Below, one piece after another: positions 43,226 to 54,377 of a DNA stretch of 64,000 nt (position 1 is its first letter; each line of letters opens with the position of its first letter). Where the stretch lies: positions 1-64,000 of the forward strand of contig QRFJ01000373.1 in NCBI GenBank assembly GCA_006176705.1. The letters are read 5' to 3'. Both the position numbers and the translations under genes were made by a program. This stretch comes from Cocos nucifera. Lineage: Eukaryota; Streptophyta; Magnoliopsida; Arecales; Arecaceae. The notes beneath the pieces are model-generated. The model did no database searches. It had not been told where the DNA came from and worked only from the letters and a program-made list of their open reading frames with translations.

Positions 43226-45704
43226 TATTGAAAATTATGTTCCAAAAGCCAATCATTAGCTTGTTAACGGTTGAGCTATTTTGTATATGTAATTAATTAT
43301 TGATAAATAAAATACTTTGGCATGTTTTTCATCACAAGACTTCATCTTCTAACGAACTCCATTTTTGTGATGAAGTTCTTAGGACTATTTAGCTTCGATA
43401 AAGAGAGGGTTTATCGATTAATCCTTAAATTTATTTACGACCAAATAATAGGCTATTAATTAGGACAACAACATCTATCAAGCATAGATCGCTGTATGCC
43501 ATATAGGTTGGTTATCCTCTTAACCAAAAAGTATGGAGATACTAGTATGATATACAGGTGAGATGTATGGATACATCATCATTGAACGTGACCAACTCCA
43601 GAGCATTTTGCTATCGAGGATGTCTTTGATGGGATATAAGTATAAGTATCCCTTAGACCTAAGATCACCTCAGTGACTTGCAAATAACTCACTATGCTTT
43701 GGTACTAGACTAACTGAATTTTTAATTCAATAATGGAAGGCTTTTGGGTACAGTCAAGTACTTACAAAATCGGTGTGTGATCAAGATGGAATTGACCACT
43801 CCAAGAGTTGGAGAAGAATGTATCACTGTATTTCAATATAGCAAAATCTTGGTCAGGATAATTCATTAGATGGGTTTGATATTTTGAAATACAATATGGA
43901 CAATCTGATCAGAGTTGACAGTTGAACTCTGAGGTGTCCTACGAGCATTTTGGTCAAGGGGATGAATTATGTGGAAATTATATACGCATGGATTCTAAGG
44001 ATGGTATTCTACACATTTGACCTATCCGACCATCGGATATCATTGCTAGATAGTTACTTTGATTGGTATAGAAATTTATTTCTATACTACTGGCTTAGGT
44101 TCAGATCTATGAGGTCACATACATTAGAGCTCACGATCTGATCGGACGGTTGATCAACGATTGAGAAGTGTTCTAGGGTTAAACGATCAATACGATTGAT
44201 GTTTAATCTAGTGCAAGTGTTACAGAAGGATTAATTAGTAATTTAATTACTAATTTGCTTAATTTGATTAAACCAAAGGACTAAAATTAAGTCTAATTAA
44301 ATATGTTTTAATTAGATTTAGTTTGGGCTTAATTGGATCAAGTTCAATTGACTTATTAGATAAGTCAAGTGCAAGAAAAAACTAGTCCTAGTCTAACTAG
44401 GACTTAGGTCAATCCAATTTTCTAATTTGATTAAAAAATTAAATTAAAATTAAATTTAATTTAATTGAACCATCAATTAGGTTAGAACCTAATTTAGTTT
44501 GGTTGAGTTGATTTTGGTTTAATTTGGTTTAAGAAACCACTTTGACCAAGTCATAGATAAAATCCTAGTAAGACTAGGATTCCTCCTTGCGCCACCTTAG
44601 TCCCAATGCCCTCCATACCTATTTTTTTGATATTTTTCATAGAAAATACTTTTCTTCCTGATCTTCACGTATGCCCCCTCTCTTCCTCTCTTTCTCATAT
44701 GGTAATTGGGTAAAAGACTAAGTCAAAGAAGGAGTTTGTTTTGATATTAGATTCTATGAGATAGAATCCTAACAAACCCAAACTCTTCCTAAAGGTGCCA
44801 CCCCCTCTCCTAATTAATTTCTCTATTATTTCATGTGAGAAACCTCTTTTCTTATGCACCTTTTCTTTCTGGTACATGCCAAAAATTATGGAGGGAGCGC
44901 CCTTGGGCGTCCCTTGACTTGCCCTATTTGACCTTTCCTTGTCTAGTATTTGACCTAGACAAGGACTCTTCTTTTCTTATATATTTTGAATGAATTTTGG
45001 CTTAAAATTTTCATGGGTTATAGATATTTGAGAGGGCTTTGAGGTGTGTGAAAATTAGAGGGAAAGGACCTTTGGGCATTAGGGTTTCATAGGTACCAAA
45101 CTAGGTGTCTAGGTGAGAGCAAAGAGAAGAAGAAGAGGGTCTTCTTCTAGGGTTGCTATGTTCATCTCTTCCCTTCCTTCTTCCTTGGGTTTTCTGAGAG
45201 TGTCTCACATCTAAAACCTCTTCTCCTCCTTCTCCTCTTTGAAAGAGTTCAATCTAAAAAAAAGAAGGCATATGATCAACTATTGAAGAAAGATTAGTAT
45301 AGTACTAGCATACTGTGCTAATTTCTAGCATCTAGATTTCTAATCATGATCATGGGCTTGTGTGGATGACTCTTAGAGGCTGGACATGTGTACAGCTTGC
45401 AACTTCATCTTCAAACTCGGATCAGCAAGTTAGAACATCTAACTTGCTCAGGTAATAGATCTGATCTATTATTTTTTCATGCATGCATGAGATGTAGAGT
45501 AGATCTAGGTTAATGTGATCAACCTTTTTCTTCTTGTTTATTTTTTATTTTAGATTTAAATGCAATGCAATAATCATATAATATGATCTTAGATCTAGAT
45601 ATTATCTAATATTTAGAATTAATTAGATTAATTTTTAATCTTTCGCTACTGATCTAGAAAAGGTTTCAAGATCTAGCCTTGAAATCCTAGATTTGGTTCC
45701 TTCA
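43226..45704 (+). repeat. Copia-2 3' LTR
   Basis: Pairs with 34871-37359. Its first bases are TATTG rather than TGTTG, a G-to-A change at the terminal dinucleotide. A polypurine tract, AAGTGGGAGT, precedes it. Confidence 0.88.
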
Positions 45705-46029
45705 TGGAGTGCTCAAAGGTGATCTTGGAATAATTAGGAGCTGTCTAGATCTAGATTAATTCTAGGATAGAGAGTCCATATTTGCTTAACTTGATTGCTA
45801 TTAACATCAAATTCAAACCTAATTAAAGCATTCTTTTCTCTTTCATCTCTAAATTTAGGACTCCTTAGGACTTATCTTTAGAACCCTCTTTTTTCTTTTC
45901 TCTCATCTCTCTAAAATATATATATATAAATTAAAATTTAAAAAAATAGTAACTTGAAAAAGAGAATCTGGTCAATTAGTAAGAATAGATCCAAATCCTA
46001 TCCTAATCTAAGAAACTTTTGAGTCCATA

Positions 46030-47104
46030 ATGAGTGAGATAGATCAAGAACCTCAAATTCTAAAAGACTTCTGCTATCCAATTGGGTCAGCCCAACCATC
46101 TTGTATCCAATTACCATATACCAATACAACTAGTTTCAAAATTAAACCTCAAATCATCAATATGCTTCCTAAATTTACTGGGATTGATAATGCTTATATT
46201 TTTATTAGAGAATTTGAGAAAGTATGTGATACCATAAGGATATACCAACTTTTAAATGATGCTATTAAACTTAGACTGATTAATTTTGCCATCAAGAAAA
46301 TGCTAAAAAATAACTATATAGTCTGTCCAACTACTCGATCACAACATGGGATGGCTTTGTAAAAGTATTCTTGAGGAAGTTCTTCCCACATCACAAAACA
46401 ATCAAGTTAAGAAACAAAATTAATCAATTTTATCAATTAGGAGGAGAGTCTTTCTGGAAATGTTTAGACTGACTTAAGAACATCTTGAGTCAATACCCAC
46501 ACCATAGAATAGAAACATGGAGGTTATGCCAAATCATTTATAAAGATCTAGACTCAAGTTCTAGGATCATGCAATGTGCTGGAGCCAATTCATGCATGAG
46601 GAACCTAATGAGGCTTGGCGATTTTTGAAGGATCCAGCAGAAAAGAGTCTATAATAGAAAGTAACTAGAAAACCTATGCCAGCAAGAGGTGGTATATACC
46701 AAGTCCCAACAATCCTAGCTGCAGAAGCCAAAATAGTTGCTTAGCAATGAAGATTAGAGGCCTTAGAATTATAGAAACTAGCTAATGTAAACCAAGTATC
46801 TGCACTCATGCGCAACAATTGCAGTGCACTATACCATGTTATAGGGGAATATCCCTTCCTGATTAAACCAATAGAAAACGAGTTTGCACAGGTTAATGCA
46901 GTATATCAAAGACCAAATAATAACTCCTATGCATCCACTTATAATCTAAGATGGAGAAATCATCCTAATTTTTCATGGTCACAAGGTCCAAATGTAGACA
47001 GTCCTAGCTTCAATCAATCAAACACAAGGCCTAACCCTACAACAAATAACTCACCAGGCTTTAACAATAATGAAAAAAAATTAGACTCTTTAAAAAAAGC
47101 CTAG
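46030..47104 (+). pseudogene. Athila-2 gag (broken)
   Basis: The N-terminal part (46030-46362) has FKIKPQIINMLPKFTG and LINFAIK, the Athila-like Gag domain. A frameshift near 46320-46350 moves the continuation (VKVFLRKFFPHHKTIKLRN, then YQLGGESFW) to another frame until about 46560. The C-terminal part, 46808-47104, has RNHPNFSWSQG and N/P-rich sequence. Gag forms the virus-like particle. Stops and frame changes make this copy dead. Confidence 0.82.
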
Positions 47105-47382
47105 AAATCCTGACAATCAACCACTGATAATGCAACTATCCTTAATACTTTTATGCAAGCCACTGGTCAATTGCTAATAGCAAATATACAAGCAATAGCT
47201 TACTTAGAAATGCAATTAGGATAGTTAGCCAATACTATGAGTGAGAGAGAAAAGGATAGATTGTCCAATCAATCTAAGGCTAACCCTAGAATCCAAAACA
47301 ATAAAAAATCTCTATACGAGCCTAGATTAACCAACTAAATGCTATCCATACACTAAGACCTAGGAAATAAATAGACAACCAA

Positions 47383-48194
47383 GTGAGTACATCTGAAGCA
47401 CTAGAAGAAGAAATAGAAGACCCACCATCTGAATCATTATCTGAACACGACCAGTCGAAAGAACCTAAAGAAATAGAACCTGATCCACCAGCAAAGCTCG
47501 CACTAGAATTAGTTGGACTAATACTTAAAATTGTAGCACCCTTTCCTAATAGATTAAAGTCCAACCAAAACTCAGCCCAACTAGATAAAATTTTGGAGGT
47601 CTTTAAGTAAGTGAAAGTAAATATTTCTTTACTAGATATGATCCAACAAGTTCCATCATATGCTAAATTTCTTAAAAACTTATGTACCAGGAAAAAACCA
47701 TCAATGTACCTAAGAGAGCCTTTCTAGCAGCTAGTATGAGTTCATACCTATCAAACCATATGCCAGTGAAGTACAAAGATCCATGGTCTTGCACTATTTC
47801 TTGCATCATAGGAAAAATCTTTATTAATAAGGCTCTATTAGACTTAGGGGTGAGTGTCAATATAATACCTTATTCAGCTTATGAAAAGCTAGAATTGGAA
47901 GAATTAAAGCCTATAGGAATGACTTTATAATTAGCAGATCGATCTTTGAAAGTACCAAGGAGAATAGTAGAGGATGTATTAATTAAGATTGATGATTTCA
48001 TCTATCCAGTGGACTTTATGATTTTAGAAACTAAACATGTAATAAATCCAATTGGCCATAGCCTAGTTATACTAGGTAGAATATTTCTAGCCACAGTCAA
48101 TGCCCAAATCAACTATCGAAATGGCCTAATGAAACTCTCTTTTAGTAATATGACCACAAATCTAAAAATTTTTAATCTATCTGAAACAAATTAA
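47383..48194 (+). pseudogene. Athila-2 protease region (broken)
   Basis: An acidic linker (47383-47610, rich in E, S and P) is followed by a retroviral-type aspartic protease: ALLDLGVSVNIIPYSAYEKL (about 47830-47890), then GMTL, a stop, LADRS and ILGRIFLATVNA (about 48095-48115). The expected catalytic D-S/T-G reads DLG here, so the active site looks altered. Confidence 0.75.
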
Positions 48195-48433
48195 GTTAGT
48201 GACCTCAACTTAATACAGGACAATGTTTATGAACCCATTGACCTAAGTGTTGAAAAATCTAACATGGAACTATGGGTGAATCAGAACTATGAAGAATTTG
48301 AAGAGGTCAATGATTTAGCCATAATCAATATGGAACTTAGATGGGTGCCTCCAATTGAATCATTGCCTAGACCATTAATGGAAGAAACACTCCCAAACAC
48401 CTGAAATATGCATACCTAGGTCCATTAAAAATT

Positions 48434-49273
48434 TTGCCAGTAATTATTTCAGCAGACCTAGATCCTATACAAGAGGAAGAATTATTGACGATCCTGAAGA
48501 AAAATAAAAAAGCATTAGGATGGACTATGGCTAATTTAAAGTGGATTAGTCCCTCGATTGTTCAACATAAAATTCATCTATTAGAGGATGCTAAGCCAAA
48601 AAGAGACCCCCAAAGGAGACTAAATCCAACCATGAAAGAGATTATAAAGAAAGAAATAATAAAACTTCTTGATAATGAAATAATATATCCAATTTCAGAT
48701 AGTTCATGGATAAGTCCAGTACAAGTGGTACCCAAGAAGTCAGGAGTTACTGTAATCCAAAATGATAATAATAAATTAATCCTAATAAGAGTTCAAACTG
48801 GATGGAGGATTTGCATCGACTATAGAAAATTAAATACAGCCATCCGAAAGGACCATTTTACTCTGCCCTTTATAGACCAAATGTTAGAAAAACTAGCAAG
48901 GCATGACTTTTATTGCTTTCTATATGGATGTTCAGGATATAATCAAATTTCTATAGCCCCTGAGGATCAAGAAAAGACTACATTTACCTATCCATATGGA
49001 ACCTTTGCCTATAGACGCATGCCCTTTGGATTATGTAATGCACTAGCTATTTTTCAAAGATGCATAACCAGCATTTTCTCAGACATGGTAGAAAGATTTC
49101 TTAAAATTTTTATGGATGATTTTTTAATTTTTGGATCTACCTTCTCTGAATGTCTACATCATCTCAGATTAGTTTTAGAAAGATGTAAGGAGAAGCATCT
49201 AGTGTTATATTGGGAAAAATGCCAGTTTACGATTAAGGAAGGCATAGTCCTTGGTCATGTAATTTCAAAATGA
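48434..49273 (+). CDS. Athila-2 reverse transcriptase segment
   Basis: An uninterrupted 280-codon segment inside a broken polyprotein; the start shown is an internal methionine. Motifs: WISPVQVVPKKSG (about 94), GWRICIDYRKLN (about 123), RRMPFGLCNA (about 193), catalytic FMDD (about 226) and a GIVLGHVIS end. FMDD in place of YMDD is common in Athila-like RTs. A TGA at 49271-49273 ends it at the boundary to RNase H. The motif that should follow YYCFLDG reads FYCFLYG here, so one conserved acidic residue may be lost. Confidence 0.85.
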   Translation: MPVIISADLDPIQEEELLTILKKNKKALGWTMANLKWISPSIVQHKIHLLEDAKPKRDPQRRLNPTMKEIIKKEIIKLLDNEIIYPISDSSWISPVQVVPKKSGVTVIQNDNNKLILIRVQTGWRICIDYRKLNTAIRKDHFTLPFIDQMLEKLARHDFYCFLYGCSGYNQISIAPEDQEKTTFTYPYGTFAYRRMPFGLCNALAIFQRCITSIFSDMVERFLKIFMDDFLIFGSTFSECLHHLRLVLERCKEKHLVLYWEKCQFTIKEGIVLGHVISK

Positions 49274-49870
49274 GGTATAGAAGTAGATAAAGCCAAGGTT
49301 GATTTAATTGAAAACCTTCCACCACCCAGATCAGTAAAAAAAATCTGCTCTTTTCTTTGACATGCTGGTTTCTATAGGTGATTTATAAATAATTTTAACA
49401 AAATGGCTTGACCATTAACTAACCTATTAGCCAAAGATGTCAAATTTGATTTCACATCTGAATGTCTTGAGTCATTTGAAAGTTTAAAGAAGAAATTAAC
49501 CTCATCCTCAATTATTCATCCATCTGTTTGGACTCAACCTTTTGAGCTCATGTGTGATGCATCTGATCATGCCATAGGAGCTATCTTAGGTCAAAAGATA
49601 GATAAGCTATCTTGAGTGATCTATTATGCTAGTAGGACCTTAAATGAAGCACAACTTAATTACTCAACTATCGAAAAGAAATTTTTAGTTGTTGTATTTG
49701 CTTTAGAGAAATTTAGGTCCTACTTAATGGGTTCTCATGTAATTATCTATACTGATCACTTAGCTATTAAGCACCTTCTCTCAAAGAAAGATGCTAAGGC
49801 ATGCCTAATTAGATGGATCATACTTTTGCAAGAATTTGACCTAGAGATCAGGGATAAGAAAGGTACATAA
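49274..49870 (+). pseudogene. Athila-2 RNase H (broken)
   Basis: HAGFYR, PLTNLLAKDVKFDF, LMCDASDHAIGAILGQ (about 49550-49595), a TGA near 49613, then VIYYASRTLNEAQLNYSTIEKK and VIIYTDHLAIKHLL. This is the standard gypsy RT-connection and RNase H order. It ends at TAA, 49868-49870. Confidence 0.82.
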
Positions 49871-51270
49871 AATATAGTAGCATATCATTTATCTCATTTA
49901 GCAATCATACCAATTGAGAAAGTACCTATTAATGAGTCCTTTCCTGATAAACAATTATTGTCAATAATATTAGAATCCTGGTATGCTGACAAAGTAAATT
50001 TCTTAGCCACTGGCCAAATTTCTATGCAGTAGACCACTCAGGACAAGAACAAATTTTTCTCTCAAGTAAAATATTTTATTTGGGATCATTTATTCAAACA
50101 ATGTCCTAACCAAATCATTAGAAGATGCATCCTAAATAAGAAAGTTAGGAGCATTTTATCCTTTTTCCATGACCAAGCTTGTGGTGGTCATTTCAGTGCT
50201 AAAAAGACTATAGCTAAAGTGCTCCAATGTGGATTCTATTGGTCGAACCTATTTAGAGATGTCCATGAATACTGTAAAAATTATGTTCAGTGTCAACAAA
50301 TAGGTCGAATCACTAAAAAAGATATGATGTCGATGAATCCAGTTTTAATTATAGAAATTTTTGATGTATGGGGAATAGACTTCGTGGGACCATTTTCAAA
50401 ATTTTTTGGGAATGAATACATATTAGTAGCCATTGATTATATATCCAAGTGGATAAAGGCAGTACCATGCAAAGTCAATGATAGTAGGATTGTTATCAAA
50501 TTTCTTAAAGAAAATATCCTATCTCGATTTGGTACTCCTAGAGCTATTATCAATGATCATGGAACACACTTTTGCAACCGATCCTTTGCATCATTGATGA
50601 AGAAGTATAACATTATCCATAAACTGGCCACACCCTATCATCCACAAATGAGTGGGCAAGTTGAAGTTTTAATCACCAAATCAATTTAATTTTAGAGAAG
50701 ATAGTAAGCACTAATAGAAAAGACTAATCTTTAAAACTAATAGATGCACTCTACGCATATTGCACAGCTTTCAAGACCAACTTAGGAATATCTCTATATA
50801 GGCTTGCATTTGGTAAAGCATGTGACTTGCCAGTAAAATTGGAATATAGGACAATGTGGGCCATTAAACAACTGAATATGAACTTGGATGCAGTCGATGA
50901 TCTGAGAAAATTATAAATTAATGAACTTGAAGAAATAAGGAATGAAGCCTACGAATATGCCAAAATTTATAAACAAAGAACTAAAGCTTTTCACGACCAA
51001 GAAATTAATAGAAAATATTTTACATCTGAATAAAAAGTTCTTCTACATAATTTGAGGATACACCTATTTTCAGATAAATTAAGATCTTAATGGACTGGAC
51101 CATATATAGTTAAGGAAGTCTTCTCATACGGGGCCATAAAGATTAAAAATCCAAGTAATGGTGTTACTTTTAAAGTTAATGGACAACGACTGAAACCATT
51201 TTTGGAACTTCCCACGGAAACGAATGAAGAATCTATGGTTCTTTATGAACCTATTTACTTAGATTAATTT
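49871..51270 (+). pseudogene. Athila-2 integrase (broken)
   Basis: The zinc-binding region (H-H-C-C) spans about 50165-50310 with GGHFSAKKT and CKNYVQCQQ. The core has D in WGIDFVGPF (about 50370), D in INDHGTHF (about 50555) and E in GQVEV (about 50660). The open part is 50219-50689. After a TAA the C-terminal part is readable through 51000-51265 (FHDQEIN, LFSDKLRS, WTGPY, GQRLKPF), interrupted by stops. Confidence 0.83.
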
Positions 51271-52842
51271 TTGAATCTGGTTTGGCTAAAGACGTTAAAC
51301 TCAGTGCTTATTGGAAGGCAATCTAGATTTTTGCATTTAATATTTTTTTTTTATTTTTAGTTTACCTTTCTTTTAGGATTAAGTTGAGGGAGGAACTACA
51401 AACCCATGTTGGAAGAACAATAAATAAAACCCAGATCGAGCCAAGAATATATTAAATCAGGTGAGCTCTTTTCTTGTTATTTTTTTATCATTTATCACAC
51501 TCTATTATTCTTTTCTCCATTGAGGATAATAAAAATTAAGTTAGAAGGGGAAGGATAAATAAATTTTTTTTAAGTCCTCAAGTATGATAATAATTAATTT
51601 TATGTATCTGATTTCTTGTCGATTTAAAATTTTTTAGATATTTTAATCAATGACTGATTAATAGTTTAGAGAATTTTTGAAATACTAAGGATCTAATTAT
51701 TAAGAAAATCCTATAAATGGTCAGGTTTAGAATAGAATAAATTTTTGAGTGATTCTAAAAACCTTCTTTCAATCTATATTTAATAAAGAGTCTACTTTAT
51801 ATGGGTATGAGTAAAAAAAATTAAAAAAATAATATATGGCAAGTTCTAAACATTGATCTCCCATCGAGTAATCAAATCCCGTTGCCTAAGTAAGCAATAT
51901 TATTCACATCAAAAAGTGGGCAATATAAAGAAACTTGTTATACAGTTAGTTTTAACCTGTAGCTTATTTAAGTCGAGTTAGTAAGTCTGAGGGATATTCT
52001 ACACCTAATGCCCTAAAGCCAACTAGTTTGAGAGTCATTGGTTCAAAGCTCACTACAAGGATCAGATAGAAAGCTTAAGAGGTTAAAACATTTCACTAAC
52101 TATATAAAAAAAAAAGACTCTAGTCCATACTAAATGTTGGTGTAGAATTTGATCGACGCCGGATTAATAGTTCCATCGTAACTCTCAAACTGTGGAAGCT
52201 TGAAGTTTGACGGGATTGGTTCCTGCATAACACTCTAAAAAAAGGAGGATTAGTGCAAATATCATTACCATGTGAGGAGGAAGTATGATGGAGCTCTTTG
52301 ATTTATTGGCTCATTTCTAGAAGCCTTTGATCCAGGAGATCTTCACGATCATTGATCTCTAGGATTTTCTGATGGAATGGATGTGTAGCTTCCTCCTGGG
52401 TTGAGTTATGGTCTGAACAAGCACCCTCCATCCTCTGCTTTCCTTTTCTGGAGATCAGAGGTCGGATAGCCCAAGTCGGCCATCCCCAGATTGGACTGTG
52501 GGGCTCCAGAGAAGCCTGCTTTGGCTGAATCGATGTCAGGACCTACCGATGTATGACCTGCACCACCTCCATGAGATCGTGAACCTACTGGACCAGTAGG
52601 TTGAACTGTTCCATATCTACCATGGCTTTAGGTGGAGCCTGAGTTGCTAGAGTTGAAGTAAGAGCGGATAGGTCTGGATGGGATCTGGCTGTAGAGGCCA
52701 TTGATCATCGGATCAAAGCTTTTTTGGGAGGTATTTTTTCTCAAGAAAAAACTCTAGAGAGAAAGAAGAGAGATCGCTACTGAGCACTTCTTTAAGAATA
52801 AGGGTACCTTAGAAATAGAGGCCCTCCTTCTAATGCCAATCC

Positions 52843-54133
52843 TATTGGTACAGAATCTGATCGATGCTGAATTGAGCTGGAGTTGAGGAAGAAGAGGCCA
52901 TCGTCGGTGACCTTCAAAATAAAATCCCATCCAGAGTCGATAGTGGTGGCTCTGGTAGGACCCTCCGATGATCAAGTCAGCTCTTCTGGCCAACAGGAAT
53001 GGAGTGCTCAGGAAAGAGCTCAGTAGAGTTTTAGGAAGGAGAAGAGAGCTTAGAAAAAATATATCTGAAGGATCCCTTTTATAGATGGAGCCCAGAGCAG
53101 ATTGATAGTGACAGCTATAGCCATTCGATAGCTGGCCGCTCAGGACTGCATTAGAAGGGCACCGCCTGCAGCAGACTAATAGTGATAGCCGTAGCCACTT
53201 GATAGTTGGCCATCCAGGGCCGCGTGAGAGGGGTGCCGCCTGTAGCAGACTGATAGTGACAGCCATAGCCGTTTGGTAGCTAACCACTCAGAATCTCATA
53301 AGAGGGGCATCCCCTACAGCAGACTGATAGTGACAGTCATAGCCGTCCGATACTAAGCCGCTCGGGGCCACGTGGAGAGGTGAAGAGCTTTGACGTATGT
53401 CAATTCTAGAGGAGTTTGGACTCCTAAAGGAATCCATCTAAAGAAAAAGTTCGAAGGGAGTTGGAATCCTGGAGGAATTCGACTGAGGAAGAGGTCTGGA
53501 AGGAATTCGGCTCCTAGAGGAATCCATCTGAAGGAGAAGTCTAGAGGGAGTTGGGCTCCTAAAGGAATCCGACTGAAGGAGAAGTCCATAAGGAGTTTGG
53601 CTCCTGGAGAAGTTCGACTGAAGGAGAGGTCTAGAAGGAGTTCGGCTCCTAGAGGAATCTGACTGAGGGAGAGGTTTGAAAGGAGTTCGGCTCCTACAGG
53701 TATCCATTTGAAGAAAAAGTTTGAAAGGAGTTTGGCTCCTGGAGGAGTCTGACTGAAGGAGAGGTCTGTAAGGAGTTTAGCTCTTGAAGGATTCCATCTG
53801 AAGGAAGTTCAACTTTTAGAGAAATTTGACTAAAGGAGAAATCTGTAACAAGCTCGACCACTGAAGGACTTTAGTCGCTGAAGGAGTTTGGCTAGGGCTC
53901 GACCATTGAAGGAGTTCGACTGGGGTTCGATCGTTGAAGAAGTTTGGCTAAGATTCGATTGCTGAGAAGTTCGGTCGATTGAAGAAGTTCGGCTAAGGTT
54001 TGGCCACTGGAGGAGTTCAGCTGGGGTCCGGTTGCTGGAGAAAAATTTTTGATCGAAGCTCTTCTGTGATTATCAGTTGCATTAGGCTAAGTATCAGGCT
54101 AAACTTCGGTAGGAGTGGGGTTTATCCCCAACA
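52843..54133 (-). repeat. LTR of the deleted Tat element
   Basis: 1,291 bp. It starts TGTTGGGGATAAA on the minus strand and ends CCAATA. It contains a TATA box (CTATAAAAGG, minus, near 53078-53087) and a 45-bp minisatellite. Confidence 0.8.
53395..53870. repeat. 45-bp minisatellite in Tat LTR (minus element)
   Basis: About ten imperfect units of about 45 bp around GGAGTT(C/T)GGCTCCT, GGAATCCGACTGAAGGAGA and GTCTGGAAG. Because 45 is a multiple of three, all six frames tend to stay open and give repeated RSWAPKGIRLKEKS-like peptides. These frames are artefacts. Confidence 0.8.
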
Positions 54134-54377
54134 CTAAAGAAAGAGGATTTAAAGAATAAAGATGAAAAATTAATCAAAAAAAAGCTCTAAAATTTTATAT
54201 TCTTCACTTAACCACTACTTAGGATAGAATTAATAATCCAATGATGTATTTTTTAAATCTCTAATCAAGTATCAACTAACTTTAGGATGATCTGAAGAAA
54301 CTTTCACATCTTATTAAGTCGGTATATATCTCTATTTTTTTTTACTTGAGGATGAATAAAACTAAAGTTGGGGGGTG

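Larger units (their letters stand above)
34871..45704 (+). mobile_element. Copia-2, old Ty1/copia element (Angela-like)
   Basis: A 10.8-kb element with LTRs of 2,489 bp (34871-37359) and 2,479 bp (43226-45704), a decayed Met-tRNA primer-binding site, a polypurine tract, and a perfect duplication TGGAG at 34866-34870 and 45705-45709. All copia domains are recognisable in order, but stops (mostly TAG and TGA) occur throughout. LTR divergence is several percent by eye, so it is much older than copia-1. It is inserted in the leader of Athila-2. Confidence 0.92.
52135..54133 (-). mobile_element. Deleted Tat-type gypsy element
   Basis: A 2-kb minus-strand insert with perfect duplication CTAAA (52130-52134 and 54134-54138). 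It has a full 5' LTR (54133 down to 52843), a primer-binding site (52838-52822), about 690 bp of leader and gag 5' region, and then only about the last 20 bp of the 3' LTR (52154-52135). The gag part matches the Tat element at 60640-61200. The rest of the body and nearly all of the 3' LTR are missing although both outer ends are intact. Confidence 0.82.
51271..54377 (+). other. Athila-2 3' untranslated region (holds a Tat insert)
   Basis: Non-coding apart from the guest at 52135-54133. A GTTAAACTCAGTGCTTATTGG block (about 51286) and a TAATCAAATCCCGTTGCC...CATCAAAA block (about 51870-51920) recur in the forward Athila element. The polypurine tract GTTGGGGGGTG is at 54367-54377. No env-like frame, although some Athila elements carry one. 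Confidence 0.65.

Noticed and set aside
52754..53287. 177-codon minus-strand frame
   Set aside because: It lies across the LTR end, primer-binding site and leader of the deleted Tat element. It has no domain, and its open length reflects repeated R-region sequence.
53353..53707. Three overlapping frames of about 80-90 codons with repeated peptides
   Set aside because: All come from the 45-bp minisatellite of a Tat LTR, whose period keeps frames open on both strands.
51271..54377. Possible env-like gene of Athila-2
   Set aside because: Apart from the Tat insert, the region has no long frame, no membrane segment and no signal peptide.
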